Made by a program: the position numbers and the translations under genes. Shown here in pieces: positions 1 to 5,514 of a stretch of DNA of 5,514 nt. The DNA is from Candidatus Sericytochromatia bacterium. Lineage in GTDB: Bacteria > Cyanobacteriota > Sericytochromatia > UBA7694. Location: assembly GCA_913773825.1 (NCBI GenBank), contig CAJYHH010000137.1:1-5514 (forward strand). The letters are read 5' to 3'. Position 1 is the first letter of the stretch. Each line of letters opens with the position of its first letter. Under the pieces are notes generated by a model. The model was not told the origin of the DNA. It searched no databases and was given only the letters and a program-made list of their open reading frames with translations.

Positions 1-486
1 ATGCCGACTCATCCAACCACGCTGAATGGCAGGCGTTCCCATCATCAGGGCATAATCAGGCACATTACGGTTAACAACAGCCCCAGCAGCAATAAAAGCA
101 TAACGCCCAATCTCAATCCCACAGACAATCGTTGCATTTGCCCCAATGGTTGCGCCTCGGCAAATCCGCGTTGGCTCATAAAGATGACGCCGTAAGACCT
201 GAGAGCGGGGATTAGAAATATTAGTCAGCACACAAGAAGGGCCTAAAAACACATCATCTTCAATGATCGTGCCCTCATAAATCGAAACATTATTTTGAAT
301 TTTGACGTTGTTGCCGACCACGACCCGAGATGAAACCACAACGTTCTGGCCAAGATTACAGTTCTGGCCTAATTTAGCATGTTGCATAATATGGCAAAAA
401 TGCCAGATTTTAGTTCCTGAACCAATTTCACAGGGTTGATCAACATATGAAGAGGCATGGACAAAAAAATCAGATTGATCGGTCAT
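1..486 (-). CDS. WbpD/WlbB-like nucleotide-sugar N-acetyltransferase (hexapeptide repeat), 3' end cut by window edge
   Basis: The first 162 codons are present and the gene runs off the left edge; the family is usually about 190-200 residues, so roughly 30-40 are missing. The protein is built of left-handed beta-helix hexapeptide repeats: IGSGTKIWHF (residues 21-30), LGQNCNLGQNVVV (39-51), VGNNVKIQNNVSIYEG (57-72), IEDDVFLGPS (75-84) and IGANATIVCGIEIGRYAF (114-131). The pairing of NNVSIYEG with a following TNISNPRS (88-95) is typical of WbpD/WlbB enzymes. Those transfer acetyl from acetyl-CoA to the 3-amino group of a UDP-amino-uronate in the cytoplasm. Related QdtC/FdtC-type acylases act on dTDP-amino sugars, so the exact substrate is open. 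The ATG at 486-484 is preceded by GGAGT eight bases upstream and lies 14 bp after the oxidoreductase stop, so the two are very likely co-transcribed. Family call is firm; substrate is inferred. Confidence 0.9.
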   Translation of the reverse strand, partial: MTDQSDFFVHASSYVDQPCEIGSGTKIWHFCHIMQHAKLGQNCNLGQNVVVSSRVVVGNNVKIQNNVSIYEGTIIEDDVFLGPSCVLTNISNPRSQVLRRHLYEPTRICRGATIGANATIVCGIEIGRYAFIAAGAVVNRNVPDYALMMGTPAIQRGWMSRH

Positions 487-494
487 AAACGTTT

Positions 495-499
495 ACTCC
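495..499 (-). promoter_or_regulatory. Ribosome binding site of the acetyltransferase gene
   Basis: GGAGT on the minus strand lies 8 nt before the ATG at 486-484. It sits just past the upstream gene's stop codon (503-501) and supports this start and translation from the shared transcript. Confidence 0.7.
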
Positions 500-500
500 A

Positions 501-1514
501 TTACTCCATGGGCAGCAGAATAGTCTGCCCATTTGTAATCAGCGAGCGCTGCGCGGCCTGCAGCACTTTTAAAACTCTTAAGCCGCTGGCCCCATCTGTT
601 ATGGGTGGCTGACGTGTTTTAATCGCATCAAGTAGTGCTTCACACTCAAGTTTTAGGGGCTCATCTGCAGAAAAGGGAACTTCTATACCCTCCCCTTTAA
701 TCGGAACAGGCTCACCTTCGCGAATGTCGACTCGCTGATCGTAAAGCATGAGGGTTTTGGCTACGTCATCAAAAACGGCCATTTTACGGGAACCCACGAC
801 AACTAATTTTTGCTCTTTAAACGGGTTAAGCCAGGAAACAAAGATATGTGCAGACACACCGTTGTCAAACGCCAGTTGGGTCATGGTGACATCAGCAATA
901 TTAGGCTGAATATAACTGCCCCCATGAGCAATTACCTGAAAAGGGAGTTCTTCACCTAGTAAGCGTAAAATTACTGCAATATCATGAGGTGCAAAAGACC
1001 AGAGAATATTTTCTTCACGGCGAATTTTGCCTAGGTTTAGGCGGTGTGAATACAGATAGCGAATTTGTCCCAATTCACCGCTGTCAACAAGTCCTCTTAA
1101 TTGCATCACAGCTGGGTGATATTCAAGAATATGCCCAACCATTAAAATGCGCCCCTGTTCACGCGCCAGCTGTACCAGTCCATCAGCTTCCCGATAATTT
1201 AAAGCAAGTGGCTTTTCACAAAAGACATCTTTGCCGGCCAACAGCGCCTGACGGCTCAAAGCAGCATGTGTAACAGCAGGGGTTGCAATCACCACAGCAT
1301 CGATATTCGGATTTTCAAGTACTTCTTCAAAGCGATTGTAGATCGGAACATCTGGTGCAATTTCACGGGCCAAGGCCTGCCCAGCAGATGAAGGTTCACA
1401 GATTGCGCCCAAAGCACCCAGCTTATAAAAATTACGAACGAGATTTTTTCCCCAATAACCTGAACCGGCAACGGCAACTTTTGGAGCGGCAGAGGGTGTT
1501 GCAGATGTTGTCAT
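501..1514 (-). CDS. Gfo/Idh/MocA family NAD(P)-dependent sugar oxidoreductase, probably nucleotide-sugar dehydrogenase
   Basis: A complete 337-residue protein, the normal length for the family. After a short polar N-terminus comes a Rossmann fold with the dinucleotide-binding motif GSGYWG (17-22), then DAVVIATPAVTH (72-83) and the family's CEKPLAL segment (99-105; E100-K101-P102, with the conserved lysine). A C-terminal alpha/beta domain follows, with GHILEYHPA (127-135) and SFAPHDI (173-179). H177 is the likely counterpart of the catalytic histidine. Enzymes of this family oxidise or reduce sugar hydroxyls with NAD(P). The acetyltransferase gene 14 bp downstream suggests a role like WlbA/WbpB: oxidising C3 of a UDP-amino-uronate before transamination and N-acetylation. 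The N-terminal GYWGKN signature differs from what I recall of Pseudomonas WbpB, so the exact substrate is uncertain. No aminotransferase is visible in the window; it could lie to the left. Start: ATG 1514-1512 with AAGGA close upstream. Confidence 0.88.
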   Translation of the reverse strand: MTTSATPSAAPKVAVAGSGYWGKNLVRNFYKLGALGAICEPSSAGQALAREIAPDVPIYNRFEEVLENPNIDAVVIATPAVTHAALSRQALLAGKDVFCEKPLALNYREADGLVQLAREQGRILMVGHILEYHPAVMQLRGLVDSGELGQIRYLYSHRLNLGKIRREENILWSFAPHDIAVILRLLGEELPFQVIAHGGSYIQPNIADVTMTQLAFDNGVSAHIFVSWLNPFKEQKLVVVGSRKMAVFDDVAKTLMLYDQRVDIREGEPVPIKGEGIEVPFSADEPLKLECEALLDAIKTRQPPITDGASGLRVLKVLQAAQRSLITNGQTILLPME

Positions 1515-1518
1515 AGCT

Positions 1519-1523
1519 TCCTT
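1519..1523 (-). promoter_or_regulatory. Ribosome binding site of the oxidoreductase gene
   Basis: AAGGA (extendable to AAGGAAG, 1523-1517) lies 4 nt before the ATG at 1514. The spacing is tight but workable. Confidence 0.5.
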
Positions 1524-1532
1524 AATTAAAAA

Positions 1533-1544
1533 TCGTGATCACGA
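1533..1544. promoter_or_regulatory. 12-bp perfect palindrome, possible operator in the leader of the nucleotide-sugar unit
   Basis: TCGTGATCACGA reads identically on both strands. It lies about 20 bases upstream of the oxidoreductase ATG and would fall about 20-30 nt downstream of the transcription start predicted from the promoter at 1573-1601. That is a position where a dimeric repressor could block elongation. Only the palindrome is seen directly; a binding role is inferred. Confidence 0.3.
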
Positions 1545-1572
1545 GTGATTTAGCGGTGTCAGTATATCAAGG

Positions 1573-1601
1573 GTTATATTCCCAGGTGGCGCTCTATCCA
1601 A
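1573..1601 (-). promoter_or_regulatory. Putative sigma70-like promoter of the oxidoreductase-acetyltransferase unit
   Basis: On the minus strand, TTGGAT (1601-1596) resembles the -35 box at 4 of 6 positions. It is followed by a 17-bp spacer and TATAAC (1578-1573), a -10 box matching 5 of 6. This predicts a start near 1566 and a leader of about 50 nt before the ATG at 1514. It is the best promoter match I found in this intergenic region. Confidence 0.5.
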
Positions 1602-1604
1602 ACG

Positions 1605-1689
1605 AGCTTGCAGTTAGATGAAGCCTGTTTATTAAAAATCAATTCTTTATATGTTTTTTTTTTGTTAATTCACACAGGCTTCACAAGCT
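1605..1689. repeat. Nested inverted repeats flanking a T10 tract, upstream of the 717-residue protein gene
   Basis: A perfect 10-bp inverted repeat, TGAAGCCTGT (1619-1628) and ACAGGCTTCA (1674-1683), encloses 45 nt that include ten consecutive T (1654-1663). Immediately outside lies a 6-bp pair, AGCTTG (1605-1610) and CAAGCT (1684-1689), offset by 8 nt on the left. A competing 7-bp pair, CACAAGC (1682-1688) with GCTTGTG (1715-1721), shares the right arm, so two alternative foldings are possible. It may be a protein-binding region or a structured mRNA leader; no known riboswitch class was recognised. I found no convincing -35/-10 pair for the plus-strand gene. Confidence 0.5.
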
Positions 1690-1757
1690 GACCTGGGATG
1701 AACTGGATGCGGGGGCTTGTGCCTTCATGCTTGTCATTCCTGTCAATTACCCACGAA

Positions 1758-1764
1758 AAGAGGA
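1758..1764 (+). promoter_or_regulatory. Ribosome binding site that fixes the start of the 717-residue protein
   Basis: AAGAGGA lies 8 nt before the ATG at 1773. It is a far better site than anything before the in-frame ATG at 1698 (preceded only by CCTGGG), so 1773 is taken as the start. Confidence 0.8.
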
Positions 1765-1772
1765 CCCACTCT

Positions 1773-3926
1773 ATGGATTTTAGTCGTCTTGGCCAAGACG
1801 CCACCCAAACCCGCAAATTTGCCGAACAGCTCCTCTCTAATGCTCTGTTTCGCGATGCCGCTGTAAAAGCGAATAAAGAAGTCAATAACAGCAACCAGTC
1901 TCAACCCTCTCAGGAAACAGAAGCCAGCAGCGGTCTTGATAACCTGCTCAATAACCTGACTGCTGCTCTCACTCAAGCTCATGAAGCCCATGATGATATT
2001 CCTGATGCTCCCGGCAGCAACGACAATCAAGCTGTTGCCAGCTTACTCAGTCATCCCGCTGTTCAAGAAGCCCTAGATGGCCTTGATTTTGAACAGTCTC
2101 TTGGAATCAAAGTCTTGCTTGGCCAAGTCCCTGCTGAAATCGCTCAACAAGCCGTTAATCTGCTGACTCAACTGCCTGCATCGACAGTTCAGAAAGTCAA
2201 AACCGTTATTGAAAATCTCGACAGCGAAGATCTCGACGAAGGTGTGAAGTTCTTCCAGGCTCTGTTTAGCGATCGCGGTGACACCGTTTTTGCCCAGCAA
2301 AGCAATCGCGACAATAACCTCAGCAGCGTCAATGCAGCTGCCGTCAGCGGTGCAGACCTCAATAAATTCCTGCAGAGCGCCTATTATGTCCTGCAGTCTG
2401 GTTATGACGTTGGCAAATATCTGGAGCATGCAACCAATGTGCTTCAGAAAGGCGACTATGACGATTTCCGCCGCTTCTTAGATGTCGGCGACATGATGAT
2501 GTTTAAGGGTGAAAACCTCCAGAGCTTCTTTGAGTTCAGCGATAAACTGCTCGACGAAAACCCTTATGACTATGAATCCAATATGTTTCAAGCCTACATG
2601 ACCGTTGCTTATGGCGGACGTGTTCAGGACTACATTGATATTGCCAACAACCTCAAAACAACTGACTTTGAAGGCCGTAACAACCTCGTCGACTTTACCC
2701 GCATTCTTGTCGACTTCCATAAAAAGCAAAAAGGCCACACGCCGACGCTGCTCAAAGCCATGGCTGAAGAAGCTCGTAAAGAAGGTGGCGATGTCCGTGC
2801 CTTTATGGACAGCTATATGGACTACGTCGGTCTTGAAGACACTAGCCCCGACTTCGAGCGTTTTGATCGGATTGAGCGTATTGACGGCTCTCCGATGACG
2901 ATTAAGCAAGGTGAAAACGCTGCTCTATTTGCTCAGGCAGTCAGCTCAGTTGACGGTCTGCTGCCCCAAAGCGTGCTTTACTGGAGCTCTAAAGAAACCG
3001 GCGCGATGTCTAACGGCAGCAGCTATTTAGATCTCTCTAAACTGCCGCCTGGTACTTATCAGATTGCCTGCAAAATCGGCAACTATCCTGGTGGGACTGA
3101 CACAGCCTTTAAGACGGTTATCGTTGAGCCCGCTGGTCAGACTGAAACACCTATCAACCCGTCAATTGAACTGCCCGAATCCGGTCAGATCAAAATTACG
3201 GTTAAAGATGGATCTGCCGCACTGCGTTCAGATCTGTATATGAAGATCAACGACCTGATGCCTGAACTGATTGCTCAAAATGCTCAGAATGGCGCGAATG
3301 TCACTCTTCAGCGTGAGTATCAGGCTGGCGACAAACTGGATTTCTTCATTCGCACTCAGAATGGTAACCAGAGTTACGATCACGGTACAAATACCAATAG
3401 CGGTTATGTACGCGTCACTCAGACCAGCCCAACGACCTGGACAATCGGCTTTGAAGACCTTGAAGGCGATGCTGCTGATATGGATTTCAATGACGTTGAG
3501 CTGGAAATCGAGTTGATTAAGATCGCTAACAATCTCAACAATGGTCAGACTGGTGGCTCAGGTGAAACAGAAGCACCTGAAGAGCCTACCGCTCCTGTGA
3601 TTGTTGAAGGAGGCGGACCTGCAACCCCACCTCCGGCTCCGTCTGGTCCGCCGCCCTACAGCAAAGAAGAAACAGCCAGTATGACCAAACGAGCCATTGA
3701 CTATCTTGATATGGGTTTTACAGCAGCGCAGTCGCTTCAACATCTCAATGAACGCTATTACGCTTCTCTCGATGCCCAACTCGACGCTAACGCTGATTAT
3801 ATGCAGATGATCAACGACGTGCGCAACGACGATATTCAGACCAGTCAGGTCATGAGAACCATCTACAACCAACTGACCGGTCAGAATTATGGTGGAGGTT
3901 ATATCGGTTCCAACCCTTATAACTAA
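1773..3926 (+). CDS. Multidomain protein of unknown function: TPR-like solenoid, Ig-like domain, DUF4114-like module, Pro-rich hinge
   Basis: A 717-residue protein whose overall function I do not recognise. Residues 1-90 are polar and rich in Asn, Gln and Ser. Residues 95-190 are probably helical. Residues 195-352 form amphipathic helices in an ~18-residue rhythm, pairing into ~36-residue TPR-like repeats (clearest at 262-295). Residues 369-453 look like an Ig-like beta-sandwich, with LPPGTYQIACKIG at 424-436. Residues 470-583 resemble DUF4114, ending in GFEDLEGDAADMDFNDVE (559-576), an acidic D/N cluster that fits metal, probably calcium, binding. Residues 600-630 are a Pro/Gly/Glu hinge. 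Residues 631-702 are helical, ending in a GGGYIGSNPYN tail. No signal peptide, transmembrane segment or RTX nonapeptides are visible. DUF4114 modules are often found in surface or secreted proteins, so location is open. Twenty of 23 Arg codons are CGT/CGC, consistent with good expression. The gene stands alone, diverging from the sugar genes and ending at a strong terminator. Confidence 0.85.
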   Translation: MDFSRLGQDATQTRKFAEQLLSNALFRDAAVKANKEVNNSNQSQPSQETEASSGLDNLLNNLTAALTQAHEAHDDIPDAPGSNDNQAVASLLSHPAVQEALDGLDFEQSLGIKVLLGQVPAEIAQQAVNLLTQLPASTVQKVKTVIENLDSEDLDEGVKFFQALFSDRGDTVFAQQSNRDNNLSSVNAAAVSGADLNKFLQSAYYVLQSGYDVGKYLEHATNVLQKGDYDDFRRFLDVGDMMMFKGENLQSFFEFSDKLLDENPYDYESNMFQAYMTVAYGGRVQDYIDIANNLKTTDFEGRNNLVDFTRILVDFHKKQKGHTPTLLKAMAEEARKEGGDVRAFMDSYMDYVGLEDTSPDFERFDRIERIDGSPMTIKQGENAALFAQAVSSVDGLLPQSVLYWSSKETGAMSNGSSYLDLSKLPPGTYQIACKIGNYPGGTDTAFKTVIVEPAGQTETPINPSIELPESGQIKITVKDGSAALRSDLYMKINDLMPELIAQNAQNGANVTLQREYQAGDKLDFFIRTQNGNQSYDHGTNTNSGYVRVTQTSPTTWTIGFEDLEGDAADMDFNDVELEIELIKIANNLNNGQTGGSGETEAPEEPTAPVIVEGGGPATPPPAPSGPPPYSKEETASMTKRAIDYLDMGFTAAQSLQHLNERYYASLDAQLDANADYMQMINDVRNDDIQTSQVMRTIYNQLTGQNYGGGYIGSNPYN

Positions 3927-3940
3927 ACTCTTGTAGTCCT

Positions 3941-3980
3941 TCAAACAAAACAGTCGGCAAATGCCGGCTGTTTTGTTTGA
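3941..3980 (+). terminator. Strong intrinsic terminator of the 717-residue protein gene
   Basis: An 18-bp stem (3941-3958 with 3963-3980, one G-U pair) closes a 4-nt AAAT loop, starting 14 nt after the stop codon. The GC core is CGGC/GCCG. The outer stem is A-rich on the left and T-rich on the right (TGTTTTGTTTGA), so it could work in either direction. Confidence 0.85.
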
Positions 3981-3997
3981 TTCATGTTTCTGATTAA

Positions 3998-4050
3998 CCT
4001 AAAAATAAACAACCCCACTCGCTTTAATGAGTGGGGTTGTTTGTTTTAGG
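3998..4050 (-). terminator. Strong intrinsic terminator of the biotin carboxylase gene (possibly bidirectional)
   Basis: The stem AACAACCCCACTC (4008-4020) pairs with its complement at 4029-4041 around an 8-nt loop. A/T pairs continue outward to 4002/4047 with one G-U, then CCT/AGG (3998-4000, 4048-4050) past one bulged A. It begins 8 nt beyond the stop of the minus-strand carboxylase gene. Read on the minus strand, the GGGG side is followed by TTGTTTATTTTTAGG, a U-rich tail. Confidence 0.85.
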
Positions 4051-4058
4051 GTTACTCT

Positions 4059-5513
4059 TTAGGCTTCAAGCTCAATTACAAGCGCTCCAGCCTGAACTTT
4101 TTCACCTACACTGACACTAATACTTTTGATCCGCCCCTGACGAGGAGCCACAATATCGTTTTCCATTTTCATGGATTCGATCACACAAGCTACCTGACCA
4201 GATTCCAACGTATCACCGACTGCAGCACCCAGCTTCACAATGGTGCCAGCCATCGGCGCCAAAATCTGATTGGGGCTCGCAGCAGATCCGCCAGCAGCAG
4301 CACCGGGTTTACGGCGGGTCGGGGTTGCAGTACTTTTGGCTTCTGGAGGCAGATAAACCGCAACTTCAAAACGTTTGCCCGCCAGTTCTAAGACCAATTC
4401 ACGGCGTTCAGCAGGCTCAGTTTCAGAAACAGTCTGTACAGATGCTCCAGCATCTCCCAGCATTTCAGGTTTAAAGAAAGCTGGAACAAAACCCGTATCA
4501 TAATGCCCACTGGCAAAGTCAGGCTGATCTAAAATCCATTGAAAAAATGGAATCAGAGTAGTCACACCTTCGATCTGGTATTCAGACAGTGCTTGACGCA
4601 GACGACCCAGTGCCGCTCCACGATTGGGACCCCAGCAAATCAGCTTGGCAACCAATGAGTCATAGCTGCGCGGGATCTCATACTCAGGCTGCAGCATGCC
4701 GTCTACTCGCACCCAAGGCCCCTGAGGTTCACGGAGAGCGCCAACCCGACCAGGTACCGGGCGAAAATTTTGACGAGCGTCTTCAACTGTAATCCGGCAC
4801 TCAATAGCATGACCGTTAAAGTGAATCTGATCCTGGGTATAGCTCAGAGGCAAACCAGCAGCAATCCGCAACTGTTCTGCAACTAAATCAACCCCTGTGA
4901 CCATTTCAGTAATTGGATGTTCAACCTGTAAACGGGTGTTGACTTCCATAAAATAGACGTCACGATTGTTTTCCACTACAAATTCAAACGTGCCAGCTCC
5001 TGTATAATTCAGGGCTTTGGCACCCCGCACAGCGGCATCCAGCACACGAGTCCGCAGCTCTGCAGGAAAGTGAGGCGCCGGCGTTTCTTCAACCAGTTTT
5101 TGATTACGGCGCTGCACAGAGCAGTCGCGTTCACCTAAATGAATCACGCTGCCGTGGCTATCGCCTAATAGCTGAACTTCGATATGGCGTGGGTTTTGAA
5201 CCAGCTTTTCTAAATAAACCGTACTGTCAGCAAAATAACTCAGGCTTTCGCGCAGAGCAGATTCAAAAGCCGCAGGTAATTCTTCCGGTGTTGCGACTTT
5301 TTTCATGCCGCGGCCACCCCCACCAGCACTGGCTTTAAGCAGTACCGGAAAGCCGATTTTGGCGGCCCATTGAGTCGCTTCTTCAAGATTCTGGAGCGGC
5401 GGACTGCCTGGCGTAATCGGTACACCAGCCTGTTGCATCACTTTACGGGCTTCTACTTTAGAACCCATGGTTTGAATCACTTCAGCTTTGGGGCCAATAA
5501 AAGCCAGACCCGC
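4059..5513 (-). CDS. Acyl-CoA carboxylase alpha subunit: biotin carboxylase fused to biotin carrier domain, 5' end cut by window edge
   Basis: This is the C-terminal 484 residues; the reading frame is open to the edge and about 100 N-terminal residues should lie outside. Counting from the first whole codon (5513), AGLAFIGPKAE starts the window. The ATP-grasp glycine loop GGGGRGMK is at 64-71. RDCSVQRRNQK (129-139) includes the counterpart of E. coli AccC K238. FEF (E177) and MEVNTRLQVEH (189-199) give E190, N192 and R194, matching E276, E288, N290 and R292. After an Ala/Gly/Pro linker (about 390-415), the carrier domain runs from ILAPMAGTIV (417) to the end, with the biotinylated lysine in ESMKMEN (K449, codon 4169-4167). 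The enzyme carboxylates biotin with ATP and bicarbonate, for transfer to acetyl-, propionyl- or a related acyl-CoA by a separate carboxyltransferase not seen here. The layout is like actinobacterial AccA3 or PccA; substrate cannot be told from this subunit. Confidence 0.93.
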   Translation of the reverse strand, partial: AGLAFIGPKAEVIQTMGSKVEARKVMQQAGVPITPGSPPLQNLEEATQWAAKIGFPVLLKASAGGGGRGMKKVATPEELPAAFESALRESLSYFADSTVYLEKLVQNPRHIEVQLLGDSHGSVIHLGERDCSVQRRNQKLVEETPAPHFPAELRTRVLDAAVRGAKALNYTGAGTFEFVVENNRDVYFMEVNTRLQVEHPITEMVTGVDLVAEQLRIAAGLPLSYTQDQIHFNGHAIECRITVEDARQNFRPVPGRVGALREPQGPWVRVDGMLQPEYEIPRSYDSLVAKLICWGPNRGAALGRLRQALSEYQIEGVTTLIPFFQWILDQPDFASGHYDTGFVPAFFKPEMLGDAGASVQTVSETEPAERRELVLELAGKRFEVAVYLPPEAKSTATPTRRKPGAAAGGSAASPNQILAPMAGTIVKLGAAVGDTLESGQVACVIESMKMENDIVAPRQGRIKSISVSVGEKVQAGALVIELEA

Positions 5514-5514
5514 T

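Noticed and set aside
1..195. 64-codon plus-strand open frame at the left edge
   Set aside because: It is the antisense of the hexapeptide acetyltransferase gene and has no protein features of its own.
1646..1653. TTTATATG as a -10 box for the plus-strand gene
   Set aside because: No acceptable -35 box lies 16-18 bp upstream; the sequence there is CTGTTT-like, and the region is simply A/T-rich.
1698..1772. In-frame upstream ATG at 1698 that would add 25 residues to the large plus-strand protein
   Set aside because: It lacks a good ribosome site, and the added residues overlap the structured leader. The ATG at 1773 has AAGAGGA at ideal spacing. The extension is mildly hydrophobic but does not form a convincing signal peptide.
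2269..2276. GCGATCGC octamer, identical to the cyanobacterial HIP1 repeat
   Set aside because: I noticed only one copy in 5.5 kb, inside coding sequence; that is not enough to claim a cyanobacterial origin.
2073..2909. Long open frames on the minus strand (118 and 143 codons) opposite the large gene
   Set aside because: They lie wholly inside a well-supported gene, show no recognisable domain, and are explained by the codon bias of the plus-strand frame.
4059..5480. Start of the biotin carboxylase at the GTG codon 5480-5478
   Set aside because: The frame continues upstream as AGLAFIGPKAE, a conserved biotin carboxylase segment, so this GTG is an internal valine and the gene is truncated by the window edge.

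Overview
The window looks like a bacterial chromosomal segment of moderate, roughly balanced base composition. It holds compact genes with Shine-Dalgarno sites, a short operon-style gap and hairpin terminators. The lineage cannot be fixed from the sequence. The nucleotide-sugar gene pair would suit a surface-polysaccharide-making, probably Gram-negative-type bacterium, but that is inference. No RNA gene, CRISPR array, insertion sequence or origin is visible.

Layout. (1) On the minus strand, from about 1601 down to the left edge, lies a two-gene unit. It starts with a Gfo/Idh/MocA-type NAD(P)-dependent oxidoreductase (501-1514). After 14 bp comes a left-handed beta-helix N-acetyltransferase of the WbpD/WlbB type (486 down to 1, cut by the window edge). 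Together they look like two steps of the route to an N-acetylated amino sugar or uronic acid for O-antigen, capsule or glycan. A good sigma70-like promoter and a 12-bp palindrome lie in the upstream region. (2) The divergent intergenic region (1515-1772) also holds nested inverted repeats around a T10 tract. (3) On the plus strand, 1773-3926 encodes a 717-residue protein of unknown function. It has a low-complexity helical N-terminus, a TPR-like alpha-solenoid with an ~18-residue helix rhythm, an Ig-like beta domain, a DUF4114-like acidic module, a proline-rich hinge and a helical C-terminal module with a Gly/Tyr/Asn tail. No classical signal peptide or membrane segment is seen. (4) Two strong hairpins (3941-3980, 3998-4050) separate this gene from (5) a convergent minus-strand gene (5513 down to 4059). 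That gene encodes the C-terminal ~484 residues of a biotin-dependent acyl-CoA carboxylase alpha subunit, a biotin carboxylase fused to a biotin carrier domain; its start lies beyond the right edge.

The three transcription units show no obvious functional link. The nucleotide-sugar pair and the carboxylase are recognisable metabolism. The candidate for something undescribed is the 717-residue multidomain protein and its structured upstream region.
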